NCBI GenBank assembly: GCA_036960375.1
Contig: JBALVY010000005.1
Location: 62,001 to 126,000, forward strand
Origin: CAWVSB01 sp036960375
Lineage (GTDB): Bacteria > Pseudomonadota > Gammaproteobacteria > Pseudomonadales > CAWVSB01
DNA: 64,000 bases
Reading direction: 5' to 3'
The position numbers and the translations under genes are program-made. Every line of letters starts with the position of its first letter. The stretch's first letter is position 1. The notes beneath the pieces are model-generated. The model searched no databases and had not been told where the DNA came from. It saw only the letters and a program-made list of their open reading frames with translations. Positions 34,359-43,930 of this stretch are shown one piece after another.

Positions 34359-34472
34359 TCAGGCAATGATGTTGGCGAATGCGATCAGGGCAAACATAAC
34401 GACAATCAGGCTGCCAACCGTGATGCCGACGCGAGACCAAGCCTGTTTGTCGCTAATCATTTCATGTTCCAT
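34359..34472 (-). CDS. Putative 37-residue single-pass membrane peptide, antisense within the ccm locus
   Basis: A short ORF on the minus strand encodes a polar N-terminus (MEHEMISDKQAWSRV) and one hydrophobic helix (about residues 16-36), ending in NIIA. The ATG at 34472 has TGGAG seven bases upstream, a good ribosome-binding site, which argues for real translation. It lies between ccmB and ccmC, opposite to both. I do not recognise a family. It could be a small accessory subunit of a respiratory or Ccm complex, but that is conjecture. Confidence 0.55.
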   Translation of the reverse strand: MEHEMISDKQAWSRVGITVGSLIVVMFALIAFANIIA

Positions 34473-34646
34473 TTTTATCACTCCATTAATTGTGCTTATA
34501 AAATGAACAGAGTAAGCCTTAGCTGGTCTGAAGACTTTGATCCGTATCAATAGTCGATAAATTGTGTTGTTCGAGATGATCGGCAAGCGTCACAGTGGTA
34601 GACTTGCCCCTCGCTGGAATGAGGCGGCTATACAGGTAGGTATTGA

Positions 34647-35399
34647 GTGGGATTAAAGGTTTTATTTCATAAAATGGGGTCACCCCGCTGGTATTACCCG
34701 ATGGCCGGAGCATGGTTGCCGTGGATCGGCGGGCTGGCGGCTATTCTATTGGTAGTCGGTTCGATATGGGGCCTGGCCTTTGCACCGGCTGATTTCAAGC
34801 AGGGTAATAGTTACCGTATTATTTTTATTCATGTACCTGCCTCATTTATTGCTTTGGCGGGCTATTACATCATGGCCATCGCGGGTGCTATCAGCCTGAT
34901 TTGGAAAATGAAATTGGCTGACGTGGTAGTTAAGTGTGCCGCACCTATCGGTGCCGCAATGACTGCATTGGCGCTTATCTCTGGTGCTGTGTGGGGCAAG
35001 CCAACCTGGGGCACTTGGTGGGTCTGGGACGCCCGGATTACATCAATGCTGGTATTGTTTTTTCTCTATCTGGGTATTACTGCGCTCTATCAGGCCTTTG
35101 AGCGAGAGGAGCAGGCGGCCAAGGCCTGTGCGGTGCTTGCTTTAGTGGGGACGGTGAATATCCCTATTATCTATAAATCAGTAGATTGGTGGTTTACCCT
35201 GCACCAGCCAGCAACGCTCAAGTTGACGGAATCCTCTTCAATGCATTCCAGTATGTGGCAGCCTTTATTGGTCATGATTGCCGGTTTTTATGTGTTTTAT
35301 GCCACAGTATTGTTATTGCACACCAGGGTAGAGATTTTACGTCGTGAGCGACGATCTAAATGGGTGCAGGAATTGGTCTCAGCTAGTGGGCGGGGTTAA
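34647..35399 (+). CDS. ccmC: Heme handling protein CcmC
   Basis: CcmC delivers heme to the chaperone CcmE. The 250-residue protein has six helices and the periplasmic tryptophan-rich heme motif WGTWWVWDARITSMLVL, with FIHVPASF and the SSSMHSSMW histidine region. The GTG start has AGGTAGG six bases before it. Because the gap to ccmB carries an opposite-strand ORF, a separate promoter is expected; TTGCCC (34604-34609) and TATACA (34629-34634) with 19-base spacing are a weak candidate. Confidence 0.96.
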   Translation: MGLKVLFHKMGSPRWYYPMAGAWLPWIGGLAAILLVVGSIWGLAFAPADFKQGNSYRIIFIHVPASFIALAGYYIMAIAGAISLIWKMKLADVVVKCAAPIGAAMTALALISGAVWGKPTWGTWWVWDARITSMLVLFFLYLGITALYQAFEREEQAAKACAVLALVGTVNIPIIYKSVDWWFTLHQPATLKLTESSSMHSSMWQPLLVMIAGFYVFYATVLLLHTRVEILRRERRSKWVQELVSASGRG

Positions 35400-35408
35400 G
35401 GAGATATT

Positions 35409-35606
35409 ATGTATTTTTCCAGTATTACTGATTTAATGTATATGGACGGACACGGTCCCTATGTCTGGGGAGTCTATGCGGTTGCCGCTTTGATGCTCTT
35501 GGCTATGGTGATATCTCCGCTCATGAGTCAGCGTCAATTCTTCGCTATAGAATTACAGCGACAGCGTCGAGCTCAAGCCGCTGTTAACCCGTCCAAAGAG
35601 GTTTAG
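35409..35606 (+). CDS. ccmD: Heme exporter protein CcmD
   Basis: CcmD is a small one-helix membrane protein that stabilises CcmE with the CcmABC complex. The 65-residue product has the family pattern MDGHGPYVWGVYAVAALMLL, a single membrane helix and a basic C-terminal tail with LQRQRRAQ. The ATG follows ccmC by 9 bases behind an AAGGAG. Confidence 0.92.
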   Translation: MYFSSITDLMYMDGHGPYVWGVYAVAALMLLAMVISPLMSQRQFFAIELQRQRRAQAAVNPSKEV

Positions 35607-35610
35607 ATCC

Positions 35611-36063
35611 GTGCATCCAATTCGGCGTCAACGGCTGATTATAGTAATATTTATCGTGTTAGGTGCGAGTCTCGCGGCAGCACTTATTTTTTACGCTATG
35701 CGTGAGAACCTTAACTTATTTTACTCACCTACTGAAATTGCCGAAGGTAAGGCACCGATGGGTAAACGTATTCGAGCCGGGGGCATGGTGAGAGAGTCCA
35801 GTGTATTACGTTCGGATAACAGCCTGGAGGTGCGTTTTGTGGTGACTGATTACCAGAACGACGTGTCGGTAGTGTTTAACAGCATTCTTCCCGATATGTT
35901 TGCCGAAGGGCAGGGCGTGGTTGCCACCGGGGAACTCGGTGGCGACGGAATTCTCTATGCAGAAGAAGTATTGGCCAAACATGATGAAGAATATATGCCA
36001 CCTGAGGTACATGATGCGCTACAAAAAAGCGGTTTCGATCACGAAGGCAAGAGCGTTCAGTAA
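35611..36063 (+). CDS. ccmE: Periplasmic heme chaperone CcmE
   Basis: CcmE binds heme covalently and passes it to the CcmF/H ligase. The 150-residue product has an N-terminal anchor (about 8-28), an OB-fold domain (GGMVRESSV, GQGVVATGEL) and the heme-attachment HxxxY motif with His124 and Tyr128 in AKHDEEYMPPEV. It uses a GTG start 5 bases after the ccmD stop. Confidence 0.97.
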   Translation: MHPIRRQRLIIVIFIVLGASLAAALIFYAMRENLNLFYSPTEIAEGKAPMGKRIRAGGMVRESSVLRSDNSLEVRFVVTDYQNDVSVVFNSILPDMFAEGQGVVATGELGGDGILYAEEVLAKHDEEYMPPEVHDALQKSGFDHEGKSVQ

Positions 36064-36068
36064 ATATT

Positions 36069-38045
36069 ATGTGGGTTGAGCTAGGTCATTTCAGTTTAGT
36101 TATTTGTCTGGTGTTGTCGCTTGCACTGGTGGTATTGCCGTTGTGGGGAAGTGCTCACGGTAATGTAACCCTTATGCGTAGCGCCCATGCATTGGCGACG
36201 GGACAATTTGTATTTGTGGCGATCGCCATGGCCGTGCTCATAGCCGCTTTTGTGCAGGACGATTTCAGCGTCAGCTACGTCGCTAATAACTCTAATTCAG
36301 CTTTGCCAACTTACTTTAAAGTGAGCGCGGTATGGGGTGGCCATGAAGGCTCGCTGCTACTGTGGGTGTTCATTCTGTCGGGGTGGACGCTTGCGGTTGC
36401 CATGCGATCCGATAATTTGCCTCTTGAGATGAGCTCACGGGTACTGTCGGTGATGGGTATGATTGCCGTAGGATTTTTGTTGTTTGTGCTCTTTACTTCT
36501 AACCCCTTTGCCCGTGAGTTACCTTTTTCGCCTACTGAGGGCAAGGATCTAAATCCTCTGTTACAGGACATTGGCCTCATTATTCATCCGCCAATGTTAT
36601 ATATGGGCTATGTCGGTTTTAGCGTTGCCTTTTCTTTTGCGATCGCGGCACTTATTGGCGGAAAGCTAGACGCAGCATGGGCTCGATGGTCAAGGCCGTG
36701 GACAAATTTGGCCTGGGCGTTTCTTACTGGCGGTATAACGCTAGGGAGCTGGTGGGCCTATTACGAACTTGGCTGGGGCGGATGGTGGTTTTGGGACCCC
36801 GTTGAAAACGCCTCGTTTATGCCGTGGCTGGTGGGTACCGCGCTTATTCACTCTTTAGCGGTGACAGAGAAGCGTGGTTTGTTTAGAAGCTGGACGCTGT
36901 TATTAGCCATTTTCGCTTTTTCGCTGAGTTTATTAGGCACATTCCTGGTGCGTTCGGGGGTGCTGACCTCGGTTCACGCATTCGCCAGTGATCCGACTCG
37001 TGGTTTGTTTATTTTGGTGTTTTTGTTAGTGGTAGTAGGGGGCTCGCTATTGCTCTATGCACTGCGGGCGCCCGCGGTGGCGACAAAAGCTCAGTTCAGC
37101 TTTTGGTCGAGAGAATTATTCCTGCTGATTAATAATATGCTATTACTGGTTGCTACATTGATCGTATTATTTGGTACCTTGTTTCCTTTGCTTATGGATG
37201 CCTTGGCATTGGGCAAATATTCGGTAGGTCCGCCATATTTTAATGCTTTGTTTGTGCCTTTGATGGCAATTGCGATGGCATTTATGGGTATTGGGCCCGC
37301 ACTAAAATGGAAGAAGAACCCCACCCGTAAAATTCTACAGGGCTTGGTAGCACCTTTGATCGCCAGCGTGATTTTGGGCGTTGCCTGGCCTGTGGCGTAT
37401 CCGGGAGAATTTCATTGGTCAACAGCTATGGCCGCGGTGTTAGGGTTGTGGGTGCTGGCGACAACACTCACCGAGATGAGAGAAAAAGTACGCCACGCTC
37501 CCAGTTTTGCTCGTGGATTGTCACGATTGACTCGCAGTTATTGGGGTATGGTTATTGCACATTCGGGTATCGCTGTTACCGCCATAGGCATTGGTTTTAC
37601 CAGCCAGTATTCATTGGAGCGGGATATTCGCATGGCGCCGGGAGAAGAGCTCGAGATCAGCGGTTACACCTTTATTTTTGAAGGGACCGAGACAGTCCGT
37701 GGGCCAAATTACAGCGCCGATATGGCGAGCCTGACGTTTATTGATACTAATGGTAAAGCCAAGACACTGAATCCGGAAAAACGTCGCTATTTGGCCAGCG
37801 GGCAGGTTATGACTGAGGCTGCCATAGATGCAGGTTTTATGCGCGATATTTATATTGCCTTGGGAGAGCCCTTGCAAAACGGCGCATGGTCTATGCGGAT
37901 TCAGGTAAAACCGCTGGTGCGCTGGTTATGGTTAGGTGGCTTTTTAATGGCAATGGGAGGGCTTTTTGCAATCACCGACCCACGCTATAAACGCCTGCGC
38001 AGCAAGGAAAGTAAACCTTCAGAAATATTGGCTCAGGGCGTTTGA
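36069..38045 (+). CDS. ccmF: Cytochrome c heme lyase subunit CcmF
   Basis: CcmF is the large membrane subunit of the heme ligation complex. The 658-residue polytopic protein carries the tryptophan-rich WWD domain GWGGWWFWDPVENASFMPW and flanking conserved histidines (for example in IHPPMLYMGY and LIHSLAVTEK). A large periplasmic domain lies before the last helix, as expected. It is five bases behind ccmE and nearly abuts ccmG. Confidence 0.97.
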   Translation: MWVELGHFSLVICLVLSLALVVLPLWGSAHGNVTLMRSAHALATGQFVFVAIAMAVLIAAFVQDDFSVSYVANNSNSALPTYFKVSAVWGGHEGSLLLWVFILSGWTLAVAMRSDNLPLEMSSRVLSVMGMIAVGFLLFVLFTSNPFARELPFSPTEGKDLNPLLQDIGLIIHPPMLYMGYVGFSVAFSFAIAALIGGKLDAAWARWSRPWTNLAWAFLTGGITLGSWWAYYELGWGGWWFWDPVENASFMPWLVGTALIHSLAVTEKRGLFRSWTLLLAIFAFSLSLLGTFLVRSGVLTSVHAFASDPTRGLFILVFLLVVVGGSLLLYALRAPAVATKAQFSFWSRELFLLINNMLLLVATLIVLFGTLFPLLMDALALGKYSVGPPYFNALFVPLMAIAMAFMGIGPALKWKKNPTRKILQGLVAPLIASVILGVAWPVAYPGEFHWSTAMAAVLGLWVLATTLTEMREKVRHAPSFARGLSRLTRSYWGMVIAHSGIAVTAIGIGFTSQYSLERDIRMAPGEELEISGYTFIFEGTETVRGPNYSADMASLTFIDTNGKAKTLNPEKRRYLASGQVMTEAAIDAGFMRDIYIALGEPLQNGAWSMRIQVKPLVRWLWLGGFLMAMGGLFAITDPRYKRLRSKESKPSEILAQGV

Positions 38046-38047
38046 CT

Positions 38048-38578
38048 ATGGGTCGTCTAAAGCTTTTTTTACCGCTGATAATATTTTCTCTGTTGGCTCT
38101 CTTGTTGTTACGCGGTCTGGAAATGGATCCGACGACATTGCCTACGGCCCTAAAGGACAAACCTTTTCCAGAGTTTTCTCTGCTAGAGCTAAAAGATGGC
38201 CGTATGTTGTCTGTGGCCGATCTAAAAGGCGAAGTCGCTCTGGTCAATGTATGGGCTACCTGGTGTGTCTCCTGTCGGGTTGAGCATCCTCAGCTGTTGA
38301 ATCTTGCCCGGCAGGGTGTTGTGATCTATGGCGTGAACTATAAAGACGAGAGAAGCTCGGCGCTGGCGTGGCTGGCAAGGCTCGATGACCCTTATAAATT
38401 GAATATCTCCGATGATGACGGTCGTCTCGGTTTGGATCTCGGAGTCTATGGCGCTCCGGAAACCTATTTGATCGATGCGCTTGGTGTGATTCGTTACAAA
38501 CATGTCGGGGTGGTGGATGAGCGAGTTTGGACCGATATATTGAAGCCTCAGTATGAAGCATTGAGAGGCCAAGGATGA
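38048..38578 (+). CDS. ccmG: Thiol:disulfide interchange protein CcmG/DsbE
   Basis: CcmG keeps the apocytochrome CxxCH cysteines reduced. The 176-residue protein has an N-terminal membrane anchor (about 5-22) and a thioredoxin fold with active site WCVSC (Cys73, Cys76). The conserved GVYGAPETYLID and RYKHVGVV segments follow. The ATG at 38048 is preferred over a TTG two codons earlier, which overlaps the ccmF stop. Its stop overlaps the ccmH start. Confidence 0.96.
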   Translation: MGRLKLFLPLIIFSLLALLLLRGLEMDPTTLPTALKDKPFPEFSLLELKDGRMLSVADLKGEVALVNVWATWCVSCRVEHPQLLNLARQGVVIYGVNYKDERSSALAWLARLDDPYKLNISDDDGRLGLDLGVYGAPETYLIDALGVIRYKHVGVVDERVWTDILKPQYEALRGQG

Positions 38579-39036
38579 TGCAATTTGCGCGTTGGGGGTT
38601 CTTGATCTACCTATTGTTGGGCACTCAGGCTCACTCGGTAATTGAATCTTATCCCTTTAGCGATGACAGCCTGCGCCAGCGTTATAGCGAACTGACCGAA
38701 ATTTACCGCTGTCCCAAGTGCCAGAACCAGAATCTGGCTGGCTCTGATGCTCCCATAGCACAGGATTTACGGCGAGAAATTTATCGTATGTTGAATGAAG
38801 GCCAATCTGACGCTGAGATTGGTGAATTTTTGGTCAGCCGCTACGGTGAGTTTGTGCTTTATAAACCACCGGTTAATTGGCATACCATCATATTATGGGC
38901 TCTGCCGGCCTTTGCATTGTTTATGAGTGTGCTGATTGTTGTACTGTTTGTCAGAAAGCGATCTGTTACAGCACCTTTGAGTGAAGCTGAAAATCAGCGC
39001 TTACAGCGTATTCTCGATGGAGATAAACCTCAGTGA
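38575..39036 (+). CDS. ccmH: Cytochrome c maturation protein CcmH
   Basis: CcmH is a membrane-anchored thiol oxidoreductase that handles apocytochrome c with CcmG. The 153-residue product has a signal sequence and the motif RCPKCQNQNLAGSDAP (Cys46, Cys49). It also has the EFLVSRYGEFVLYKPP block and a single C-terminal membrane helix. It is the short form, so the TPR function sits in the separate ccmI gene, which starts inside its stop codon. Confidence 0.96.
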   Translation: MMQFARWGFLIYLLLGTQAHSVIESYPFSDDSLRQRYSELTEIYRCPKCQNQNLAGSDAPIAQDLRREIYRMLNEGQSDAEIGEFLVSRYGEFVLYKPPVNWHTIILWALPAFALFMSVLIVVLFVRKRSVTAPLSEAENQRLQRILDGDKPQ

Positions 39037-40238
39037 TATTTATTGTTGGGGCCAGCGCTATGTTGCTGCTGGCTGCTGGATTTGTAATCTACCCTTTTGT
39101 CGCCTCACGTGTGGAGGTATTCACTCCAGAGCGCAACGAGCAAAATCTTGATTTGTACCGTGAGCGTATCGCCGACCTTGATGCCCAATTACTGGCCGAA
39201 GATATTACCGATAGCGACTATGAACAGCTTAAGCAGGAGTCTGATGGCGCCTTATTGTATGACTATGGTTCAGCGGCAGAAATTCAGCGCTCAAATGGTG
39301 TGCCTAGATGGCTGGGGCTGGTTGCTTGTGGCTTATTGGTCGTCTTGGTTGTTATGGTCTACGGCAGGCTGGGGGCCCTGACTGATTGGCAGTTAAGCCA
39401 GCGTTACGCCGCCGCCATGGCGCCTGATCAGCAAAACATAGAGCTGCAAAGAGAGTTTTTGGCGGAAGTGACCGCCTATGCCGATGACAGCCCGGAGCCA
39501 GCACAATGGTGGTATATGGCAGCGCAAGGCTATTTGGGCTTATCCGAATATAAGCAGGCAGCCAGTGCCTATCGTCAATTAGTGTTGTTGGTGCCAGAGG
39601 ATCCGGCAGCTTCGGCGGGTTTGGGGCAGGCTCTATACCTCGCCAATGGACGTCAGCTGACAGCGGAGGCCCGTGGTTGGCTGGATCAGGCCCTGAGTCT
39701 TGACTCTACCAACGCAACCGCTCTGGGCGTAATGGGAATCAGCGCCTTTGAGCAAGGGCAGTATCAGGAGGCCATTGATGCCTGGGAGCGGGCTTTATCG
39801 GCCTTGCCGCCAATGGGTGGTCAGGCGCAGGTGCTGCGTAATGGTGTGGCAGAGGCTCGAGGCATGTTAGGGCAGAGCTCTGATCCAGTCGCTGCGGCGC
39901 GTATAGAGGTCTCCGTCTCGTTGTCTGATACCATTCAATACCAGTCAGATGAGACCATCTTTGTTTTTGCCCGCGCCACCAAAGGCCCTCCGTTTCCCCT
40001 GGCTGCGGTCAAACTGTCGGTCGCTGAACTGCCCACGACCGTGGTATTGGATGACTCAATGGCCATGCAGTCCGGCGCACGACTGAGCAGTTTCGATGAG
40101 GTTGAGGTGGTAGCGCGATTATCGCGTGGCAATCAACCAATCGCCAGTGCTGGTGACTGGCAGGGACGCAGCGGTAGCCTGCAGCTGCAAGGGACAACAA
40201 TACAGCTGGATTTACTCATAGACCAACAGGTCGAATAG
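39033..40238 (+). CDS. ccmI: Cytochrome c maturation TPR protein CcmI
   Basis: CcmI presents apocytochrome c to the ligation machinery. The 401-residue product has an N-terminal membrane helix, a leucine-zipper-like loop (NLDLYRERIADLDAQL), a second helix and TPR repeats from about residue 145 to 275. A C-terminal beta-rich domain follows, starting RIEVSVSLSD. It starts with GTG overlapping the ccmH stop and closes the ccm cluster. Confidence 0.92.
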   Translation: MIFIVGASAMLLLAAGFVIYPFVASRVEVFTPERNEQNLDLYRERIADLDAQLLAEDITDSDYEQLKQESDGALLYDYGSAAEIQRSNGVPRWLGLVACGLLVVLVVMVYGRLGALTDWQLSQRYAAAMAPDQQNIELQREFLAEVTAYADDSPEPAQWWYMAAQGYLGLSEYKQAASAYRQLVLLVPEDPAASAGLGQALYLANGRQLTAEARGWLDQALSLDSTNATALGVMGISAFEQGQYQEAIDAWERALSALPPMGGQAQVLRNGVAEARGMLGQSSDPVAAARIEVSVSLSDTIQYQSDETIFVFARATKGPPFPLAAVKLSVAELPTTVVLDDSMAMQSGARLSSFDEVEVVARLSRGNQPIASAGDWQGRSGSLQLQGTTIQLDLLIDQQVE

Positions 40239-40384
40239 TCAATAACCTATTGCTTCACAGAGAGTGATATTTAGCGCTAAAAAGCATAGAGCTTGCGGTT
40301 TAAAATCGCTACACTACGGCACTTGCGTGCGAGTGCCGGAAATCCGGTAGCGCCACTTATAACAATACTGTTGATATTAATTCT

Positions 40385-43300
40385 ATGCGTCTCAAGAGCA
40401 TCAAACTCGCTGGTTTCAAGTCATTTGTAGACCCTACCAGCGTGAATTTCCCCACAAATATGTCCGCCGTAGTCGGTCCAAATGGCTGCGGTAAATCCAA
40501 TATCATCGATGCGGTGCGCTGGGTGATGGGTGAGAGCTCGGCCAAGAATTTGCGTGGCGAGCACATGACGGACGTCATATTCAATGGTTCAAATTCGCGC
40601 AAGCCGGTCGGCCATGCCACTATCGAGCTGATCTTTGATAATACCGATGGCACCCTGGGTGGTGAATATGCCAGCTTCAGCGAGATCGCTATTCGGCGTA
40701 AGGTCACGCGAGAGTCAGAAAGCAGCTATTACCTCAACGGCACCAAGTGTCGACGTAAAGATATTACCGATATATTTCTTGGTACCGGTCTTGGCCCTCG
40801 CAGTTACGCCATTATAGAGCAGGGCATGATCAGCAAGCTGGTTGAAGCCAAACCCGATGAGCTCAGGGTTTTTGTTGAAGAAGCGGCAGGTATCTCTCGA
40901 TACAAAGAGCGCCGCCGTGATACTGAAAATAGAATTCGTCGCACCAAGGAAAACCTCGAACGTCTGACAGATATCCGTGAGGAATTGGAGCGTCAGCTGC
41001 AGCATTTGCAACGTCAATCTCAAACAGCCGAGCGGTATAGGGAATTAAAGACCAGAGAGCGTGAACAAAAGGCGCAATTACAAGCGATACAGTGGCGTGA
41101 ACTCGACGAGCATGCGGCAGTAGGTCAGAGCGTCATACGAGAGCTGGAAGTCAAACTTGAGGCGACGATAGCCGAGCGCTTGGCAGCTGAAGCGGCGATT
41201 GAAAAAATTCGTGAAGCGCATATTGAGAGTACAGATAAGTTCAATTTAGTCACAGGCGAGTTTTACAGTATCGGCGGTGAAATTGCGCGTGACGAGCAAC
41301 GTATTCAGGGTATTCAGGAAAGAGATCGTCAGTTGCGTCAGGATCAGTTGCAGGCGGAAGAGGGATTGACGCGAGCACGTGAACATATGTCTCAGGACGA
41401 AGCGCGGCTCAGCGAATGGCAGCTCGAATTAGCCGAATTGGAGCCTGAGCTTGAGTTGACTCAAGCCGCTGAAGAAGAAAGCACGGCGGCTCTGTTGTTA
41501 GCAGAAGAAAATATGCAACATTGGCAGCACAACTGGGACGAATTCAACAATGATGCTGCAGCACCCCGTCAGCAGGCGGAAGTACAACAATCTCGCATCC
41601 AGCATCTGGATCAAGTGCTAAGACGTGCCGGCGAGCGAGTCGAAAAACTTGAAACCGAAAGATCACAGCTGACTCCGGCTGGCGAAGATGACGAGTTGGC
41701 CCTATTGCAAGAGCAGCTGGCTGAGTTCGATTTACAGGTAGAAGAAGTCCGTAATCAATTGCACTCGCGGGCGGAAACTATTGCTCGCCTACGGCAGGAA
41801 CTGGACGAAAGTGCCCACGCCCTCGACGAACAACGCAGTGGATTACAAAGCCAGAGAGGTCGCTACGCGTCTCTCGAGGCATTGCAGCAGGCCGCAATGG
41901 GGCACGATGAAGAAACCGGTGTCTGGCTAAGTAATCAGCAACTCGATCAACGGCCGCGTCTTGCCGATTGTCTCTCTGTCAAAGAAGGCTGGGAGGCTGC
42001 GGTAGAGACCGTTCTGGGCAGTTACTTACAAGCGGTACAGGTTGATGATCTGGCCGCCATCGCACCCGCCTTGTCCGAACTGGCGCAAGGCTCTGTCAGC
42101 CTATACGACAGTCAGGCGCGAGATATTAGCCGCAGCGATATGGATCTTCCTGCTCTGGCGGATCAGCTCAGCGGTGGAGACGCTCAGTCACTGCTTGCCG
42201 GTGTATATTGCGCTGACGATCTTGGCTCGGCACTGCAAAAACGTCATCAGTTGGCCGCTCACGAATCCGTGATTACCCGTGATGGCATCTGGATAGGCGT
42301 TAACTGGCTGCGGCTGGCACGGGATAAAGATACCAATAGCGGTGTGATACAGCGTCAGCAAGATATTGAAGAACTGAATGAATCTATTGCTTTAAGTGAA
42401 GAATCTATAGATGAGCTGGAACACAATCGCCAGTCTCTACGAGAGCGTCTCGCGCTTGCCGAAGAGGAGCGTGAGCAGCAGCAATCTCTTGTTTCATCGC
42501 TGGGAGCTAATCAGACCGAATTGACAGGCAAGCTCGGAGCACTACAGGCGCGCCAGGAGCAGACTAGTCGACGTCGGGAACAGCTTAATCAAGAGTTGGA
42601 AGAGGGGCGTCAGTTACTTGAGCAGGAACAGGCCAATTTAAAACAAGCCAGAAGACTACTTCAAGAGTCTCTTGACAGTATGGAGCAGGACGCCGGGCGT
42701 CGCGAGGAGTTGCTACGAGCGCGCGACAGTAGCCGTTCGGTGCTTGATCAGTCGCGGCAAAAGGCACGTCATGATAAGGACAATGCACATCATGTCGCTA
42801 TGCGCCTACAGTCGTTACAGACACAGTTGGATTCAGTAGCCAACGCCAGAAGTCGATTGGTAGAACAATCTATGCAGCTTGAAGAGCGGCAGAGCTATTT
42901 GACCGAGACTATTGCTGAAAACATGGCACCTCTAGAGGAATTAAAAGCTCAGCTGGAGCAGCGTCTGGAGCAGCGGCTTGTTGTTGAAGAGCGCATGGGT
43001 GATGCGCGAAAGCAGCAGGAAACTCTGGATTTTGAACTGCGGGAAAATGAAACCCGGCGTAATGACGCTGAGAATCGGGCTGCCGGTGTGCGTTCAGAAT
43101 TGGAATCGAATCGATTGCAAATGCAGACCATAGATGTGCGCCGTAAAACTCTGGTTGAGCAGTTGCAGGAAGCCAAGTTTGATTTACAAGCTGTGTTGGC
43201 GACTCTAACAGAAGAGGCTTCGGAAAAAGAGTGGTCGGAACAGTTGGAAAAATTGGCTAATCGGATAAACCGACTTGGCCCAATTAACCTGGCTGCGATA

Positions 43301-43888
43301 GATGAGTATCAGTCTCAAGCTGAGCGAAAAAATTATCTGGATGCACAAAACGAAGACTTGGTTGCAGCAATGGACACGCTGGAAAATGCTATCCGAAAAA
43401 TCGATCGCGAAACCCGCGCTCGATTTAAGGAAACATTTGACGAGATTAATTCTGGCCTGCAAGAGCTATTTCCTAAAGTGTTTGGAGGTGGCGAAGCCTA
43501 TCTGGAGCTGACTGGCGACGATATGCTGGATACTGGTATCAGTATTATGGCCCGTCCACCTGGTAAGAAGAACAGTACAATTGCATTACTCTCTGGTGGG
43601 GAAAAAGCTTTGACGGCAATAGCCTTGGTTTTTGCCATATTCCGCCTGAATCCTGCGCCATTTTGTATGCTTGACGAAGTTGATGCCCCGCTTGATGATG
43701 CCAATGTTGGACGTTATGCGCGTATGGTCAAAGAGATGTCTGAGCACGTACAGTTTATTTATATTTCCCATAACAAGATCACGATGGAATATGCCGATCA
43801 GTTGATGGGGGTTACCATGCACGAGCCAGGTTGCTCACGATTGGTGACAGTGGATATTGAAGAGGCGGCTGAACTGGCCGCGATGTAA
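40385..43888 (+). CDS. smc: Chromosome segregation ATPase SMC
   Basis: SMC is the core of the bacterial condensin that organises and segregates chromosomes. The 1167-residue protein has Walker A GPNGCGKSN near the N-terminus, two long coiled-coil arms around a central hinge (about 500-660), and the C-terminal signature LLSGGEKALTAIALVF with Walker B MLDEVDAPLDDAN. It is followed by zipA and ligA, as in pseudomonads. No clear ribosome-binding site is visible before the ATG. Confidence 0.97.
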   Translation: MRLKSIKLAGFKSFVDPTSVNFPTNMSAVVGPNGCGKSNIIDAVRWVMGESSAKNLRGEHMTDVIFNGSNSRKPVGHATIELIFDNTDGTLGGEYASFSEIAIRRKVTRESESSYYLNGTKCRRKDITDIFLGTGLGPRSYAIIEQGMISKLVEAKPDELRVFVEEAAGISRYKERRRDTENRIRRTKENLERLTDIREELERQLQHLQRQSQTAERYRELKTREREQKAQLQAIQWRELDEHAAVGQSVIRELEVKLEATIAERLAAEAAIEKIREAHIESTDKFNLVTGEFYSIGGEIARDEQRIQGIQERDRQLRQDQLQAEEGLTRAREHMSQDEARLSEWQLELAELEPELELTQAAEEESTAALLLAEENMQHWQHNWDEFNNDAAAPRQQAEVQQSRIQHLDQVLRRAGERVEKLETERSQLTPAGEDDELALLQEQLAEFDLQVEEVRNQLHSRAETIARLRQELDESAHALDEQRSGLQSQRGRYASLEALQQAAMGHDEETGVWLSNQQLDQRPRLADCLSVKEGWEAAVETVLGSYLQAVQVDDLAAIAPALSELAQGSVSLYDSQARDISRSDMDLPALADQLSGGDAQSLLAGVYCADDLGSALQKRHQLAAHESVITRDGIWIGVNWLRLARDKDTNSGVIQRQQDIEELNESIALSEESIDELEHNRQSLRERLALAEEEREQQQSLVSSLGANQTELTGKLGALQARQEQTSRRREQLNQELEEGRQLLEQEQANLKQARRLLQESLDSMEQDAGRREELLRARDSSRSVLDQSRQKARHDKDNAHHVAMRLQSLQTQLDSVANARSRLVEQSMQLEERQSYLTETIAENMAPLEELKAQLEQRLEQRLVVEERMGDARKQQETLDFELRENETRRNDAENRAAGVRSELESNRLQMQTIDVRRKTLVEQLQEAKFDLQAVLATLTEEASEKEWSEQLEKLANRINRLGPINLAAIDEYQSQAERKNYLDAQNEDLVAAMDTLENAIRKIDRETRARFKETFDEINSGLQELFPKVFGGGEAYLELTGDDMLDTGISIMARPPGKKNSTIALLSGGEKALTAIALVFAIFRLNPAPFCMLDEVDAPLDDANVGRYARMVKEMSEHVQFIYISHNKITMEYADQLMGVTMHEPGCSRLVTVDIEEAAELAAM

Positions 43889-43930
43889 GCAGTCCGCACT
43901 GACGAAACAATAACGACGGGAAGATCTGCA

